This document shows, piece after piece, positions 26,483 through 35,193 of a DNA stretch of 64,000 nt (position 1 is its first letter; every line of letters begins with the position of its first letter). The stretch is from Ponticoccus alexandrii. GTDB taxonomy: Bacteria > Pseudomonadota > Alphaproteobacteria > Rhodobacterales > Rhodobacteraceae. The notes beneath the pieces were generated by a model. That model was not told where the DNA came from. It saw only the letters and a list, made by a program, of their open reading frames with translations, and did no database searches. Location of the stretch: positions 3,968,001 to 4,032,000 of the forward strand of contig NZ_CP047166.1 in NCBI RefSeq assembly GCF_016806125.1, in the 5' to 3' direction. The position numbers were made by a program, and so were the translations under genes.

Positions 26483-28089
26483 ACCGCGACCCGCGTCTTC
26501 CCTGGTCGACCCGCTCGCACAACCTCGCGCATTTCCTGACACGGAACGCCGCCCGTCTTAGCGACCGTCCGGCGATCATCTGGCAGGACCTGACGATCAC
26601 ATGGGCCGAACTCGACCGGCGTGTGTCGGCGCTGGCCGCGGCCTTCGTGCAGGACTACGGCCTGCAACCGGGCGACCGCGTGATGGTGCAAAGCGCCAAC
26701 AACAACCAGATCACCGAGGTCATGCTGGCCTGCTGGCGCGCAGGCGTGGTCTGGGTGCCGTCGAACTTCCGCCAGCGCCCGGACGAGGTCGCCTATCTGG
26801 CGCAGAAGGCCGATGTCTCGCTGATGGTCTGCGAGGCGGCCTTCCCCGACCACGCAAGCGCCTGCGTCGAGGCCGCGCCCAAGCTGTCCGAGGTCATCTG
26901 CATCGGCGAAGGCTTCGGTACGCCCTATGATGCGGTCATCGGCAAGCACCTCGGCACCCATATGCCGAACGCCGCCGTGGACCGCGACGCGCCCTGCTGG
27001 CTGTTCTTCACCTCCGGCTCGACCGGGCGCCCCAAGGCGGTGGTGCTGACCCACGGGCAGCTCACCTTCACCGCGCTGAACCACCTGCACGACCTCGTCC
27101 CCGGCACCACGCCCGAGGACATGAGCCTCGTGGTCGCGCCGCTCAGTCACGGCGCCGGGATGCACCAGCTGATGATGATCGCGGGCGGCGTCTGTTCGGT
27201 GCTCGTGCCGCCGGGCCGCTTCGACGTCGCCGCCGCGTGGGAACTGGTCGAACGTCACAAGGTCACCAACATCTTCACCGTGCCGACCATCGTGAAGATG
27301 CTGACCGAACACCCCTCGGTCGACGAATACAACCACTCGTCTCTGCGCTACGTGATCTACGCGGGCGCGCCGATGTACCGCGAGGACCAGAAGCACGCGC
27401 TGCGCAAGCTGGGCAAGGTGCTGGTGCAGTACTTCGGACTTGGCGAGGTCACCGGCTGCATCACCGTGCTGCCGCCGCACGATCACCACATCGAGGACGG
27501 GCCAGAGGCGCGCGTCGGCTCCTGCGGGATCGAGCGTACCGGGTTGCATGTCTCGATTCAGGACGACCAAGGCCGCGAATGCGCGCCCGGAGAGACCGGG
27601 GAGATCTGCGTCGCCGGTCCAGCCGTCGCGGCGGGCTACTACATGGACGACGCCGCGAACGAGAAATCCTTCCGCGACGGCTGGTTCCGCACCGGCGACC
27701 TCGGGCACATGGATGCGGAACGGTATCTGTATATCACGGGGCGGTCGTCGGACATGTACATCTCGGGCGGCTCGAACGTCTACCCGCGCGAGATCGAAGA
27801 GATCATGCTCACCCATCCGGCGCTGTCAGAGGTCGCGATCCTCGGCGCGCCGCATCCGCGCTGGGGCGAGGTCGGGCTGGCGGTCTGCACCTGCGAGCCG
27901 GGCCAGAGCGTCACGGCAGAGGAACTGGCCGCGATGCTGGAACCCAAGCTGGCCAAGTACAAGCTGCCGCACCGCTACGTCTTCCTCGATGAGATGCCAA
28001 AGACAGGCTACGGCAAGATCACCAAGAAGCTGGTGCGCGAGGAACTCGAGGCGCGCGGCCTCTGGCCGGAACCGGAGGCGGTGTCATGA
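26479..28089 (+). CDS. AMP-forming acyl-CoA ligase
   Basis: 536-aa adenylate-forming enzyme that would activate a carboxylic acid to its CoA thioester. The phosphate-binding loop FTSGSTGRPKAV (177-188), the YFGLGEVTGC A5-like region, RTGDLGHMD and the terminal PKTGYGKITKK catalytic lysine are intact. Substrate cannot be predicted: the adenylation pocket is not of a well-known type by eye, and both aromatic and aliphatic acids are possible. It overlaps the thiolase and PPC genes by 4 bases each. Confidence 0.93.
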   Translation: MNRDPRLPWSTRSHNLAHFLTRNAARLSDRPAIIWQDLTITWAELDRRVSALAAAFVQDYGLQPGDRVMVQSANNNQITEVMLACWRAGVVWVPSNFRQRPDEVAYLAQKADVSLMVCEAAFPDHASACVEAAPKLSEVICIGEGFGTPYDAVIGKHLGTHMPNAAVDRDAPCWLFFTSGSTGRPKAVVLTHGQLTFTALNHLHDLVPGTTPEDMSLVVAPLSHGAGMHQLMMIAGGVCSVLVPPGRFDVAAAWELVERHKVTNIFTVPTIVKMLTEHPSVDEYNHSSLRYVIYAGAPMYREDQKHALRKLGKVLVQYFGLGEVTGCITVLPPHDHHIEDGPEARVGSCGIERTGLHVSIQDDQGRECAPGETGEICVAGPAVAAGYYMDDAANEKSFRDGWFRTGDLGHMDAERYLYITGRSSDMYISGGSNVYPREIEEIMLTHPALSEVAILGAPHPRWGEVGLAVCTCEPGQSVTAEELAAMLEPKLAKYKLPHRYVFLDEMPKTGYGKITKKLVREELEARGLWPEPEAVS

Positions 28090-28925
28090 GCGCCGTGATC
28101 GACAGCCGCGATATCATCCGCCACCCCGGCACCCCCGCGCCGCAGCCCTGGACCATGGCGCGCGGCACCGCGAAGACGCTTCAGATCACGCTGCCCAAGG
28201 GCGCCGTGCTGATGCAGGCGGTGGCCGAGGCGATGAAGGCCGCGGGCGCGGACTCCGGCGTGATCGAGGTCGAGGGGCTGGCCATCGGCCCCTATCGCTT
28301 TGTCGGGCCGGGGCCCTCCTCGGACGGGCTGCACGCCGCATGGTACAGCCCCCCGCGCGGCGGCGACCGGGCCACGATCACGCAGGGCACCGCCATCGTC
28401 GGGCGCCGCGAAGGCGCGTGGTGGCTGCATTGTCACGCGGTCTGGCAGGACGGCGACACCGCATGGTGCGGCCACCTGCTGCCGGACGAGGTGACGCTGG
28501 CCGAGACATCGACCGTCACCCTTCACATGATCACCGGCGCGGTCTTTGACGTCTCAATGAACGAGGAAACCCGATTTCCAATCTTCCACCCGACCGGGGG
28601 CAGCGACACGGGCAACTCCGTTCTGGCAAAGCTGGCACCCCACAAGGACATCACCGAGGCGGTCGAGGAAATCGCCGCTGCCGCCGGGTTCGCCCGCGCC
28701 CGGGTGCTGGGCATCGGCAGCCTGATTGGCGCGGTCTTCCATCAGGGCACGCCCATGGCCTCGCCGATATCCGAGGTGCTGATCCTGCCGGGCGCCACCA
28801 CGGGGGCCGAGACGCACCTGCCCATGCACTGCGTCGATCCCGACGACGCGCAGTTTTCGGGTACCATGGTTCGGGGCAAAGGCCCGGCCTGCGTCACCTT
28901 CGAACTGATGCTGATCGAGGTCTGA
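28086..28925 (+). CDS. tandem PPC/DUF296 domain protein
   Basis: 279-aa protein with two PPC (DUF296) domains. Domain 1 (about 20-150) shows LPKGAVLMQAVAEAMKAAG, a QGTAIVGRR strand, LHCHAVWQDGD and GHLLPDE, including the His-x-His and Gly-His-Leu positions of the family's metal site. Domain 2 (about 165-279) shows ITEAVEEIAAAAGFARA, LGIGSLIGAVF and HLPMHCVDPDDAQFSGTM. Single PPC domains occur in plant AT-hook DNA-binding proteins and in bacterial proteins of unknown role. Its fourth-gene position in the operon suggests an enzyme-associated or acyl-binding role rather than DNA binding; this is inference. Confidence 0.72.
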   Translation: MSAVIDSRDIIRHPGTPAPQPWTMARGTAKTLQITLPKGAVLMQAVAEAMKAAGADSGVIEVEGLAIGPYRFVGPGPSSDGLHAAWYSPPRGGDRATITQGTAIVGRREGAWWLHCHAVWQDGDTAWCGHLLPDEVTLAETSTVTLHMITGAVFDVSMNEETRFPIFHPTGGSDTGNSVLAKLAPHKDITEAVEEIAAAAGFARARVLGIGSLIGAVFHQGTPMASPISEVLILPGATTGAETHLPMHCVDPDDAQFSGTMVRGKGPACVTFELMLIEV

Positions 28926-29272
28926 AGCCGACGGGTCCCGACACGGGACCCTGTCCGAACCGGACGACGGGTTGCACGGATGCGGCACCGGGACGCTCCC
29001 GGTCCCGTTCCGGCCTTCTGCCCGCGCAGGGGCGCGCCTTGGTCACACCCCCTGCCGGCCCGCGTCGAAGACCACAGCTGCGCAACGTTCCGCAAAATCC
29101 GCAAACGCAGTGAGGGCCCGCAGGACGTTGACCATAGGTCATCAGGCATAGGTCACCCTTGAAATCCGGCCTTCCGGCTTTACAGGATGGCCGCGCTACC
29201 GGCGCCCTCCCCGAGGTCTCAGGCGGCAACCGAACCGACCGAATTCCTGAATGCCAGAACAAGGAGCACAGC
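28926..29272. other. 347-base gap with two short hairpins and a direct repeat
   Basis: GGGTCCCG-ACA-CGGGACCC (28933-28951) and ACCGGGA-CGC-TCCCGGT (28987-29003) follow the PPC gene and may end its transcript. CATAGGTCA occurs at 29133-29141 and 29147-29155, a direct repeat spaced 14 bases upstream of atoE. No gene was seen. Confidence 0.6.
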
Positions 29273-30580
29273 ATGCTCGGCTTCCTCTCGCGCCCGATGG
29301 TGCGCATCGTTGACCGCTACCTCCCCGATCCTTTTGTCTTCGTGCTGATCCTGACCCTTGTCGCCGGGATCGCAGCGGCGCTGACGCAGGACGCCAGCCC
29401 GCTGGAGATCGTGACCTTCTGGGGCGACGGCTTCTGGTCGCTGCTGACCTTCTCGATGCAGATGCTTCTGGTGCTGGTGACCGGCTACCTGATGGCCTCG
29501 ACGCCTCTGGTGCGGCGCGGCCTTGCGGCGCTGGCGGGCCTCGCCGGCAGTGCCGGGGGCGCCATCGTGCTGGTCAGCCTTGTGTCGCTTGCCGCGTCAT
29601 GGATCAACTGGGGCTTCGGCCTTGTGGTCGGCGCGCTCTTTGCCAAGGAACTCGCGCGCATCGTCAAGGTGGATTACCGCCTGCTCGTCGCCTCGGCCTA
29701 TTCCGGGTTCATCGTCTGGCACGGCGGGCTGGCCGGGTCCATTCCGCTGTCCATCGCGACCGAGGGCCATCCCTTCGCAGAAATCACCGGCGTCGTGCCG
29801 ACCTCCGACACCATCTTCAGCGTATACAACCTGTGTATCGTGGTGGCGCTGTTCATCGCGGTGCCGCTGGTCAACCGCGCGATGATGCCCCCCGAGAAAG
29901 AGGCCGTTTACGTCGACCCCGCATTGCTGGCCGACGACCCCTACACCCGGCCCGAAAGCCCCACCCCGGCAGACCGGCTGGAAAACAGCCTTGCGCTGTC
30001 GGTTCTGGTCGGCGCCGCCGGGGTGGCATGGCTGATCCAGTATTTCGCCACCGGCGGCGGGCTGTCGCTGAACGTCATCAACTTCCTGTTTCTGACGCTG
30101 GCGATCCTGCTGCACGGCACCCCGAAGAACCTGCTGAACGCGCTCAGCGACGCGGTGAAGGGCGGCGCGGGCATCGTGATCCAGTTCCCCTTCTACGCGG
30201 GCATCATGGCGATCATGGTCCAGTCCGGCCTTGCCGCCAGCATCTCTGAAGGGCTGGTCGGCCTTGCCTCGGCGACCACCCTGCCCTTCTGGTCCTTCCT
30301 GTCGGCGGGGATCGTGAACTTCTTCGTCCCCTCGGGCGGCGGGCAATGGGCGGTGCAGGCACCGGTCATCCTTCCGGCGGCAGAGGCCCTTGGCGCCGAT
30401 CTGGCGCGCACCTCGATGGCCGTGGCATGGGGCGACGCATGGACCAACATGGTGCAGCCCTTCTGGGCGCTGCCGATCCTCGGCATCGCCGGGCTGCGGG
30501 CCAAGGACATCATGGGCTTCTGCGTCGTGCACCTGATCCTGTCGGGCATCATCATCGCGGTCGGCCTGACCTTCCTCTAG
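29273..30580 (+). CDS. atoE: AtoE-like short-chain fatty acid transporter
   Basis: 435-aa inner-membrane permease with about 11 helices, matching the AtoE (short-chain fatty acid) family. Motifs include FWGDGFWSLLTFSMQM, SWINWGFGLVVGALFAK, and the re-entrant-like FFVPSGGGQWAVQAPV and WGDAWTNMVQPFWALP. AAGGAG precedes the ATG at 29273. Probably imports acetoacetate- or butyrate-type acids, which would fit the neighbouring thiolase operon. A strong terminator follows. Confidence 0.9.
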   Translation: MLGFLSRPMVRIVDRYLPDPFVFVLILTLVAGIAAALTQDASPLEIVTFWGDGFWSLLTFSMQMLLVLVTGYLMASTPLVRRGLAALAGLAGSAGGAIVLVSLVSLAASWINWGFGLVVGALFAKELARIVKVDYRLLVASAYSGFIVWHGGLAGSIPLSIATEGHPFAEITGVVPTSDTIFSVYNLCIVVALFIAVPLVNRAMMPPEKEAVYVDPALLADDPYTRPESPTPADRLENSLALSVLVGAAGVAWLIQYFATGGGLSLNVINFLFLTLAILLHGTPKNLLNALSDAVKGGAGIVIQFPFYAGIMAIMVQSGLAASISEGLVGLASATTLPFWSFLSAGIVNFFVPSGGGQWAVQAPVILPAAEALGADLARTSMAVAWGDAWTNMVQPFWALPILGIAGLRAKDIMGFCVVHLILSGIIIAVGLTFL

Positions 30581-30612
30581 GTCCCGCACCGGCCATCACC
30601 GGCAAGACCACG

Positions 30613-30645
30613 AAAGGCCGGGTGCAGCGATGCGCCCGGCCTTTT
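30613..30645 (+). terminator. intrinsic terminator of atoE
   Basis: AAAGGCCGGG pairs with CCCGGCCTTT around a short loop, followed by TTTTC. Located 33 bases after the atoE stop. Confidence 0.82.
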
Positions 30646-30711
30646 CTATGGCGCGGCCCTCTGCGCGGCCCTCAAGCGTCTGTCTGCCGGGGCCCATGTC
30701 ACACGTGGCAC

Positions 30712-30739
30712 AAAAAAGGCCCCGCGATCACGCGGGGCC
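30712..30739 (-). terminator. intrinsic terminator of the NCS2 permease
   Basis: Perfect 9-bp stem GGCCCCGCG/CGCGGGGCC with loop ATCA, preceded by an A-run 30712-30717 that is a U-run on the minus strand. Located 41 bases beyond the permease stop, ending the leftward purine-catabolism transcript. Confidence 0.85.
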
Positions 30740-30780
30740 GAAGAAAGGCGGGTGCCCCCCGGTGCCGGGGGGCATGCCTC

Positions 30781-32205
30781 TCAGACGTGGTCGTCCTTGG
30801 CGTATGAGCCCTGACCGTGGCCCGCCATGCCACCCGAGACCTCTTCGGTGGCCTCGTCCGCCAGCTCTTCCGGCAGGACAAGGTTCAGCACGATGGCGAT
30901 GACCGCCGCGGGCAGGATGCCGCTTGTCGCCAGGACCTGCATCGTACCGGGCAGGTATTGCAGGGCGTCGGGCTCCAGCTGCAGGCCCAGACCCAGCGAC
31001 AGCGCGATGGCGAAGATCACCATATTGCGGCGGTTCCAGTTCACGTCCGACAGCATAGAGATGCCCGCCGCGACCACCATGCCGAACATCACGATCACAC
31101 CGCCGCCCAGAACCTCGATCGGCACAGAGCTGATGATCGCGCCGATCTTGGGAACCAGACCGCAGAGGATCAGGAAGATGCCGCCGATGGTGACAACCGT
31201 GCGGCTCATGACGCCGGTCATGGCGATCAGGCCGACGTTCTGGCTGAAAGAGGTATTGGGCAGCGCCCCGAAGAGGCCGGAAATCGCCGTGCCGATCCCG
31301 TCCGCGAAGGTCGCGCCCTGGATCTCTTGGTCGGTGGCCTCGCGGCCCGCGCCGCCCTTGGTGATGCCGCTCACATCCCCCACGGTTTCGACCGCCGAGA
31401 CGAAGCTCATGAGGCAGAAACCGACGACGGCGGCGACCGAGAACTCCAGCCCGAAGTGCAGCGGGTTGGGCAGGGCGAAGGGCGCGGCGGTGCCGACGTT
31501 GCCAAGGTTCACCTGCCCCAGCGCAAAGGCCAGCACGTAGCCGACCAGCAGACCGATAAGCACAGCAGAGACCGACAGCATGCCGCGTGCGTAGAACTTC
31601 AGCCCCAGCGTCACCACGATCACCGTGCCGGCCATGAACCAGTTCAGGCCAGACCCGTATTCCGGCGTGCCGATGGCGGGCACACCCCCGGCGGCGTATT
31701 GAACGCCCACCTTGACCAGCGCGAGGCCGATCATCGTCACCACCAGACCCGTCACCAGCGGCGGCAGGGCAAAGCGGATCTTGCCGATGAACAACCCGAG
31801 GACGGCGTGGAACATGCCGCCCACGAAGATCCCGCCCATCAGCACCGCGATGGCGTCGACCCCCTTGCCCGCGACCAGCGGGATCATGATCGGGATAAAG
31901 GCAAAGCTGGTGCCCTGCACGATGGGCAGGCGCGCGCCCACCGGGCCGATGCCGATGGTCTGGAACAACGTCGCGATGCCCGCGAAGAACATCGACATCT
32001 GGATCATGTAGATCATCTGCGGAAAGTCGGGCGAGTTCGAGCCAAAGCCAAAACCCGCCGCCCCGCAGACGATGATCGCGGGCGTCACGTTCGAGACGAA
32101 CATGGCCAGGACGTGCTGGATGCCCAGCGGCACCGCCTTGATCATCGGCGGCGTGTAATTCGGATCCCTTAGCTGCTCGGGCGTTCCGATGGATGTGTCT
32201 GCCAT
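30781..32205 (-). CDS. NCS2-family urate/xanthine permease
   Basis: 474-aa inner-membrane transporter with about 14 helices. Motifs of the NCS2/NAT family are clear: QTIGIGPVGARLPIVQGTSF in an early helix, FVSAVETVGDV (the Glu of TM8) and FGALPNTSFSQNVGLIAMTG (the TM10 region, NAT signature). Urate or xanthine specificity is suggested by its position downstream of allA and puuE in the same direction, 52 bases from allA. Third gene of the leftward puuE-allA-permease operon. Confidence 0.92.
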   Translation of the reverse strand: MADTSIGTPEQLRDPNYTPPMIKAVPLGIQHVLAMFVSNVTPAIIVCGAAGFGFGSNSPDFPQMIYMIQMSMFFAGIATLFQTIGIGPVGARLPIVQGTSFAFIPIMIPLVAGKGVDAIAVLMGGIFVGGMFHAVLGLFIGKIRFALPPLVTGLVVTMIGLALVKVGVQYAAGGVPAIGTPEYGSGLNWFMAGTVIVVTLGLKFYARGMLSVSAVLIGLLVGYVLAFALGQVNLGNVGTAAPFALPNPLHFGLEFSVAAVVGFCLMSFVSAVETVGDVSGITKGGAGREATDQEIQGATFADGIGTAISGLFGALPNTSFSQNVGLIAMTGVMSRTVVTIGGIFLILCGLVPKIGAIISSVPIEVLGGGVIVMFGMVVAAGISMLSDVNWNRRNMVIFAIALSLGLGLQLEPDALQYLPGTMQVLATSGILPAAVIAIVLNLVLPEELADEATEEVSGGMAGHGQGSYAKDDHV

Positions 32206-32257
32206 TCTAGTCGTCTCCCTCTGGATGTGGGTGCCGGCTCCTCCTCCGGCTGCCCAT

Positions 32258-32743
32258 TCAGTCTTCTACGATGTAAGCGTCCTCGAAGCGGTGCTCCTGC
32301 AGGTTCTCCCCCCCGCCGATCCGGTCGACCACGGCAAAGAGGCCGGAACCGGAGAGCGGGGTCAAAACCCCGTGCCACGTGTTGCGATGGAAATTGATCC
32401 CCTGCCCGGGCGCGGTGCGGAAGGCGAGCGGAGTGCCCGGTTTTCCGGCATCGTCGGGCGCGACGACGACCAGAAAGCCGTCCATCGACATCGGCAGGAA
32501 AGCCTGCGACCCCAGCGGGTGCCGCTCCATCAGCTTAAGCGTGACGGGCAGGCGGCACAGCTCTGACCTGAACAGGCTGATGCCCGCGCGGCCCGCTTCG
32601 GTGAAGTCCAGCGTGGCGCGGTCGTGGTAGCGCCCGCAGAGGCCCTGATTGATCAGCTTGTCGGGCGCGCCCGCGGTGTCGAGAATCTCGCCGAAAGGGG
32701 CGAAGGCCTCGGGCGTCAGCGGTTGTATACGGATTGTACTCAT
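32258..32743 (-). CDS. allA: ureidoglycolate lyase
   Basis: 161-aa enzyme that splits (S)-ureidoglycolate into glyoxylate and urea. It shows the AllA pattern: PLTPEAFAPFGEIL at the start, LMERHPLGSQAFLPM in the middle, and NFHRNTWHGVLTPL, all conserved in the cupin-like family. The start overlaps the puuE stop (ATGA), so the two are translationally coupled. Glyoxylate could feed the glycine pool handled by the glycine cleavage genes 5 kb away. Confidence 0.93.
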   Translation of the reverse strand: MSTIRIQPLTPEAFAPFGEILDTAGAPDKLINQGLCGRYHDRATLDFTEAGRAGISLFRSELCRLPVTLKLMERHPLGSQAFLPMSMDGFLVVVAPDDAGKPGTPLAFRTAPGQGINFHRNTWHGVLTPLSGSGLFAVVDRIGGGENLQEHRFEDAYIVED

Positions 32744-34152
32744 GCGCCCAGCTTCTCGATTAGGCGCAGTTCGGCGATGCGCTCGACCTGACGGCAGGCC
32801 TCGGCGAATTCGGTCGCGCGGTCGTTGCCGATGCGGCGGTGGAAGGCGTCGAGGATCGAGGCCTTGGTGTTGTCCTTCACCGCGATGATGAAGGGGAAGC
32901 CGTGGCGCTCGACGTATTCGGCGTTCAGCTTCTGGAAGGTCTCGCGTTCTTCGTCGGTCAGCAGGTCCAGCCCGGCGCCCGCCTGCTCGGCGGTGGACTC
33001 GGCGGTCAGCCGTCCGGCGGCGGCAAGCTTGCCCGCAAGATCCGGGTGCGCGGTCAGCACGCCCAGCCGTTGCTCTTCGGTGGCAGAGCGGAAGACCCGC
33101 GCGAGCGCGTTGTGCACCCCCGCCGCGCTGTCGCTGTAGGTGCCCAGTTCCAGCGCATGCGCGCCCTCGGCGATCCACGGGCTGTGCTCGAAGATACCGC
33201 CGAACTGCGCCACGAAGGTCTCGCGGTCCATCTGCGAGGGGGCCACGCCGGTGGGCGCCGGATGTTCGGCGGCCCAGTGGTCGGCGATCTGTTCGCGCGT
33301 GGCGAACCAGACGCCCTCGTGGCCCTGCATATACGCCATGACGCGGCGAAGCGCGGCCATGCGGCTGGGGCGCCCGATCAGGCGGCAGTGCAACCCGATC
33401 GACATCATCTTGGGCGCGCCCGCCTGCCCCTCGGCATAGAGCACGTCGAAGGCATCGCGGACCATGGCCTCGAAATCCGCGCCCTGCGTGTAGCCCGCCT
33501 GAATCGCGAAGCGCATGTCGTTGCAATCCATGGTGTAGGGGACGATCAGCTGGTCCTTGCCGCCCGCGCGCATCCAGTAGGGCAGGTCGTCGGAATAGCT
33601 GTCAGCGATATAGGCAAGGTCGCCCTCTTCCGCCGCCAGCGGGATCGTGTTCATCGAACAGCGCCCGGTGTACCAGCCGCGCGGGGGCGTGCCCACGACC
33701 TCGGTGTGCAGGCGTATCGCCTCGCGGATCTGCGCGCGCTCCTCTTCGGCGGGCATGTCCTTGTGTTCGACCCACTTCAGGCCGTGCGACGCGATTTCCC
33801 AGCCCGCGTCCTTCATCGCCTTCACCTGCTCGGGCGCGCGGGCCAGCGCGGTGGCGACGCCGTAGACGGTGATGGGCGTGTCCTTCAGCAGATCATGCAC
33901 GCGCCAGAACCCGGCGCGGCTGCCGTATTCATAGATCGTTTCCATGTTCCAGTGCCGCTGCCCCGGCCAGGGTGCGGCGCCGGTGATCTCGGACAGGAAG
34001 CCCTCTGACGCCGCATCCCCGTGTAGGATGTTGTTTTCGCCGCCCTCTTCGTAGTTAAGGACGATCTGCACAGCGATCTTCGCGCCGCCGGGCCAGTTCG
34101 CCTTGGGGATGCGGGGGCCGTAGCCCGCCATGTCTCTGGGATAACGCTGCAC
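32740..34152 (-). CDS. puuE: bifunctional PuuE allantoinase / OHCU decarboxylase
   Basis: 470-aa fusion. Residues ~1-295 are a PuuE-type polysaccharide-deacetylase-fold allantoinase (allantoin to allantoate), with [28 protein letters not shown] and the long conserved [19 protein letters not shown]. From ~residue 305 is an OHCU decarboxylase (2-oxo-4-hydroxy-4-carboxy-5-ureidoimidazoline to S-allantoin): [22 protein letters not shown] and [13 protein letters not shown]. The start is taken as GTG 34152, because GGAGGT lies exactly 6 bases before it and residues then begin [13 protein letters not shown] as in PuuE; ATG 34203 would add a 17-residue unconserved tail. Confidence 0.92.
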   Translation of the reverse strand: MQRYPRDMAGYGPRIPKANWPGGAKIAVQIVLNYEEGGENNILHGDAASEGFLSEITGAAPWPGQRHWNMETIYEYGSRAGFWRVHDLLKDTPITVYGVATALARAPEQVKAMKDAGWEIASHGLKWVEHKDMPAEEERAQIREAIRLHTEVVGTPPRGWYTGRCSMNTIPLAAEEGDLAYIADSYSDDLPYWMRAGGKDQLIVPYTMDCNDMRFAIQAGYTQGADFEAMVRDAFDVLYAEGQAGAPKMMSIGLHCRLIGRPSRMAALRRVMAYMQGHEGVWFATREQIADHWAAEHPAPTGVAPSQMDRETFVAQFGGIFEHSPWIAEGAHALELGTYSDSAAGVHNALARVFRSATEEQRLGVLTAHPDLAGKLAAAGRLTAESTAEQAGAGLDLLTDEERETFQKLNAEYVERHGFPFIIAVKDNTKASILDAFHRRIGNDRATEFAEACRQVERIAELRLIEKLGA

Positions 34153-34298
34153 GTCTGTACCTCCGATTTTCCTTACGTCATAATCCAAGAAAGTCCCGCT
34201 CATTATCAAAAAATATGCGAAGGAGCCTCAAACCACTGCGCCTTTGCCCGGGGCGGCGCGGCGGGTATGACGGGACAAACCTTGCAGGAGATCGAGAC

Positions 34299-34655
34299 AT
34301 GAGCGGATATCTGACGACACACGTCCTTGATACGGCGCGCGGCTGCCCTGCGGAAGGCATCCGGATCGTGTTGTATCGCCTCGCGGGCGACGCGCGCGAA
34401 AAACTGGCAGAGACGGTGACGAATGACGACGGGCGGACGGACGCGCCGATCCTGCCGGCGGATCGCTTTGCCACCGGGACCTACGAGCTGGTGTTCTTCG
34501 CGGGCGACTACCTGCGCGCCACGGGTCAGGCCGAGGGCGAGGTGCTGTTCCTCGACGAGGTGCCGATCCGTTTCGGCATGGCGGATGTTGCGGCGCATTA
34601 CCACGTGCCGCTGCTGCTGTCGGCCTACGGGATGAGCACCTACCGGGGCAGCTGA
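34299..34655 (+). CDS. uraH: 5-hydroxyisourate hydrolase
   Basis: 118-aa transthyretin-like enzyme that hydrolyses 5-hydroxyisourate to OHCU. The N-terminal [17 protein letters not shown], the central GRTDAPI, the HYHVPLLLS strand and the terminal YRGS tetrapeptide, all diagnostic of HIUase rather than transthyretin, are present. GCAGGAG lies 10 bases upstream of the ATG at 34299. Divergent from puuE. Confidence 0.96.
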   Translation: MSGYLTTHVLDTARGCPAEGIRIVLYRLAGDAREKLAETVTNDDGRTDAPILPADRFATGTYELVFFAGDYLRATGQAEGEVLFLDEVPIRFGMADVAAHYHVPLLLSAYGMSTYRGS

Positions 34656-35193
34656 GCGATCAGACCCGGCGGCGTTGCGCGGACCACGCGCCTTAAGCGC
34701 AACCGGCGCGGCTGCGCCATGCCTTGATTGGCGGCGCCTTTCGTCAGGCTTCGGGATGCGCGGCTGCCGAGACCGACCTGCGAGCGCTGATACGGAGACC
34801 GACACCGACATTGCGCGGACCGCTTGTGGCAATCCGCAAGCGGCGCGCCAGCGCCATGCCCGACCCCCCCGTCGCCCCTCAGGGGCGCCAATACTAACGG
34901 CACGCCTTTGGCGTGACGGGAGGGCATTCCGCCACGACTGCCCCGCCCGGAACGCCTGATGGTCTTATGCACATCTGGCCGCACCAAGCGCCCCGGCCCT
35001 CCCGAGGTCGGGCATGGCGCAGCCGCTTTCGCAAGCGGCCCTGTCGCAGTGGCTTTCATGGGCCCGTGGGGCGGTTGCTTTTTGCCAGTGGCCAGTGTCT
35101 TGCACTCATCCGCCCGCGGCCAATTTCACAACCACTTGCGCCTGCGGCCCCTGTCTCCGTCGGCCCGATCCGGTGGCCAGAACCCGGGCCGCG
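34656..35193. repeat. 538-base gap with a cluster of inverted repeats
   Basis: A 16-base sequence at 34708-34723 (GCGGCTGCGCCATGCC) is exactly complementary to 35011-35026, and a 15-base sequence at 34851-34865 (GCGCCATGCCCGACC) is exactly complementary to 35006-35020. Small palindromes such as CCGCTTTCGCAAGCGG and CCGCTTG...CAAGCGG are scattered between. The stretch is not gene-like and lies between convergent uraH and the LysR gene. Confidence 0.75.
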
